Below, piece after piece: positions 62,907 through 64,000 of a stretch of 64,000 bases of DNA. Origin of the DNA: Raoultibacter massiliensis (GTDB taxonomy: Bacteria > Actinomycetota > Coriobacteriia > Coriobacteriales > Eggerthellaceae); the NCBI RefSeq assembly GCF_900199545.1, contig NZ_LT962671.1, positions 2,001,414-2,065,413 on the forward strand, in the 5' to 3' direction. The position numbers and the translations under genes were made by a program. The notes under the pieces are model-generated. The model ran no database searches, had not been told where the DNA came from, and was given only the letters and a program-made list of their open reading frames with translations. The number at the start of each line of letters is the position of its first letter. The first letter of the stretch is position 1.

Positions 62907-63981
62907 GCGTCGCGCTTATCAGGCGATCGACCTCTTCCGAATGGTGGCGGCGTTTCTCGTCATCGCCATCCATACAGCGCCGTTCGCCTCGATCGACCCC
63001 GCACTCGACGATATCGTCACCTACACGCTCGGGCGCATCGCCGTGCCGTTCTTCTTGGCCACCACGGGATTCTTCGTACTCGGACGGCATCGTGCGGGCT
63101 CCATCCTCGCAAGCAGGTCGTTTCGCTCGCAACTTGGGAAACTCGCCACCCTCTATGCAATCGCCACATTGCTGTACCTGCCGATCACCGCGTATGCGGG
63201 CAATCTGCCCGACTCGCTGTTTTCCGCCGTACAAGCCCTCGTATTCGAGGGCACGTTCTACCATCTGTGGTACTTCCCTGCTTCCATCCTCGGCTGCGTG
63301 CTCGTTGCGCTTCTGCTCGATCGGTTCGGAATGAGAATCTCGCTGGCGATCGCAGCAGCACTGTACCTCGTCGGCATGCTCGGCGATAGCTATTACGGCT
63401 TGGCCTCTCAGGCGGATGCGCTGCGAAGCTTCTACGACGTCGTGTTTTCGGTATCGCCCCATACCCGCAACGGCGTTCTTTTCGCGCCGCTCTTCCTGCT
63501 TATCGGAGTCATCGCATCGAAGCAGGTCTCCGGGTCGGGCAACGAGGGCATCCGATGCGCGGGCTTGCTCGCGTCCGCTGCGCTGCTCGTAGCCGAAGGA
63601 GCCCTCGTACACGGGCTCGGCCTCGACCGCCACGATAGCATGTACCTCATGCTCGCTCCCGCAACGTATTTCCTGATCGTCGTACTCGCACGGACGCCCC
63701 TGCGGCTCAACGCCTCCTGGGCGCGCAGCCTCTCGCTGTGGATCTACATCCTGCACCCGCTGTGCATCGTGCTCGTGCGCGGCGCTGCGAAGGCATGCGG
63801 CCTAACCGATATCGTTGTAGGCAACTCGCTCGTCTTCTTCGCGGCGGTATGCCTGGTTTCGCTCGCGCTTTCGCTTGCGGCGGTAAAGGCGAAGGCCGCC
63901 TGGAGACGGCGGCGGCTTTCGGCAGCCGGAGCGCCATGTGGCGCGCACGGCGCAAACGACGCGGGGCGGCGCTTGCGGTAA
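62899..63981 (+). CDS. Membrane acyltransferase-3 protein resembling the membrane half of VanT
   Basis: A 360-aa integral membrane protein with about ten helices. The start YQAIDLFRMVAAFLVIAIHT holds the acyltransferase-3 His and is like the first helix of VanT, the membrane serine racemase of VanC/VanG clusters. It ends soon after the last helix (RRRRLSAAGAP) and therefore lacks the VanT C-terminal racemase domain; another gene could supply that past the window. ATG 62899 overlaps the ligase stop by 8 bp, so the two are translationally coupled. It might instead acylate cell-wall sugar. Confidence 0.8.
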   Translation: MPERRAYQAIDLFRMVAAFLVIAIHTAPFASIDPALDDIVTYTLGRIAVPFFLATTGFFVLGRHRAGSILASRSFRSQLGKLATLYAIATLLYLPITAYAGNLPDSLFSAVQALVFEGTFYHLWYFPASILGCVLVALLLDRFGMRISLAIAAALYLVGMLGDSYYGLASQADALRSFYDVVFSVSPHTRNGVLFAPLFLLIGVIASKQVSGSGNEGIRCAGLLASAALLVAEGALVHGLGLDRHDSMYLMLAPATYFLIVVLARTPLRLNASWARSLSLWIYILHPLCIVLVRGAAKACGLTDIVVGNSLVFFAAVCLVSLALSLAAVKAKAAWRRRRLSAAGAPCGAHGANDAGRRLR

Positions 63982-64000
63982 AGCCCGAGACGGGAGGCCG

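Noticed and set aside
1..64000. tRNA, rRNA, prophage, insertion-sequence transposase or integrase genes
   Set aside because: None seen. The inverted-repeat elements carry no transposase, so mobility is only a hypothesis.

Overview
The window looks like chromosomal DNA from a gut actinobacterium of the Eggerthellaceae (Coriobacteriia; Eggerthella/Gordonibacter-like). The GC-rich coding and, above all, the many Tat-exported flavoprotein reductases paired with membrane-embedded LuxR-type regulators are hallmarks of that family. The species cannot be named from the sequence alone. Almost every base is accounted for by about 43 genes, two probable small RNAs and several structured intergenic repeats.

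Layout. 1-5644 (minus): housekeeping block with a Na+-symporter (cut by the window edge), pth, prs and glmU, interrupted by a DUF4143 ATPase with palindromes at its 5' end. 5803-9797 (minus): LuxR regulator, six-haem cytochrome lipoprotein and flavoprotein. 9966-12551: nhaA and the ribosome hibernation factor hpf. 12696-18236/19972: two divergent LuxR/flavoprotein pairs. 19935-23474 (minus): rhaD and an amino-acid ABC transporter. 23475-24080: tandem repeats and a 161-bp hairpin element. 24081-31082: two more LuxR/flavoprotein pairs, one with an FMN domain. 31220-35370 (minus): hydantoinase/DUF917/cytosine-permease operon. 35502-38001 (minus): MobB-MobA fusion and a ferredoxin. 38099-43994 (minus): a sortase-B pilus operon whose large adhesin carries a 1-nt frameshift. 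44436-47083: adenine deaminase and a VanZ-like protein. 47084-48990: gene-poor 1.9 kb with hairpin elements, a tandem repeat and a strong small-RNA candidate. 48991-53699 (minus): recR, ybaB, dnaX, dedA, SRP RNA and a DNA glycosylase. 53900-60535: two more flavoprotein/LuxR pairs. 60536-63981: a hairpin element, an acidic repeat protein and a VanG-like ligase overlapping a VanT-like membrane acyltransferase.

How it works together. Seven secreted flavoprotein reductases sit one-to-one beside seven polytopic membrane regulators with C-terminal LuxR DNA-binding domains. The simplest reading is a set of interchangeable modules: each regulator senses a small molecule within or through the membrane and switches on a dedicated extracytoplasmic reductase, which uses that molecule as an electron acceptor. 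Only one module has its own cytochrome; the others presumably share electron donors encoded elsewhere. Only one flavoprotein (29112-31082) keeps the canonical fumarate-reductase-type active-site motifs; the others have changed ends, implying different substrates. The pairs keep different palindromes or direct repeats in their promoter gaps, as expected for insulated specificities.
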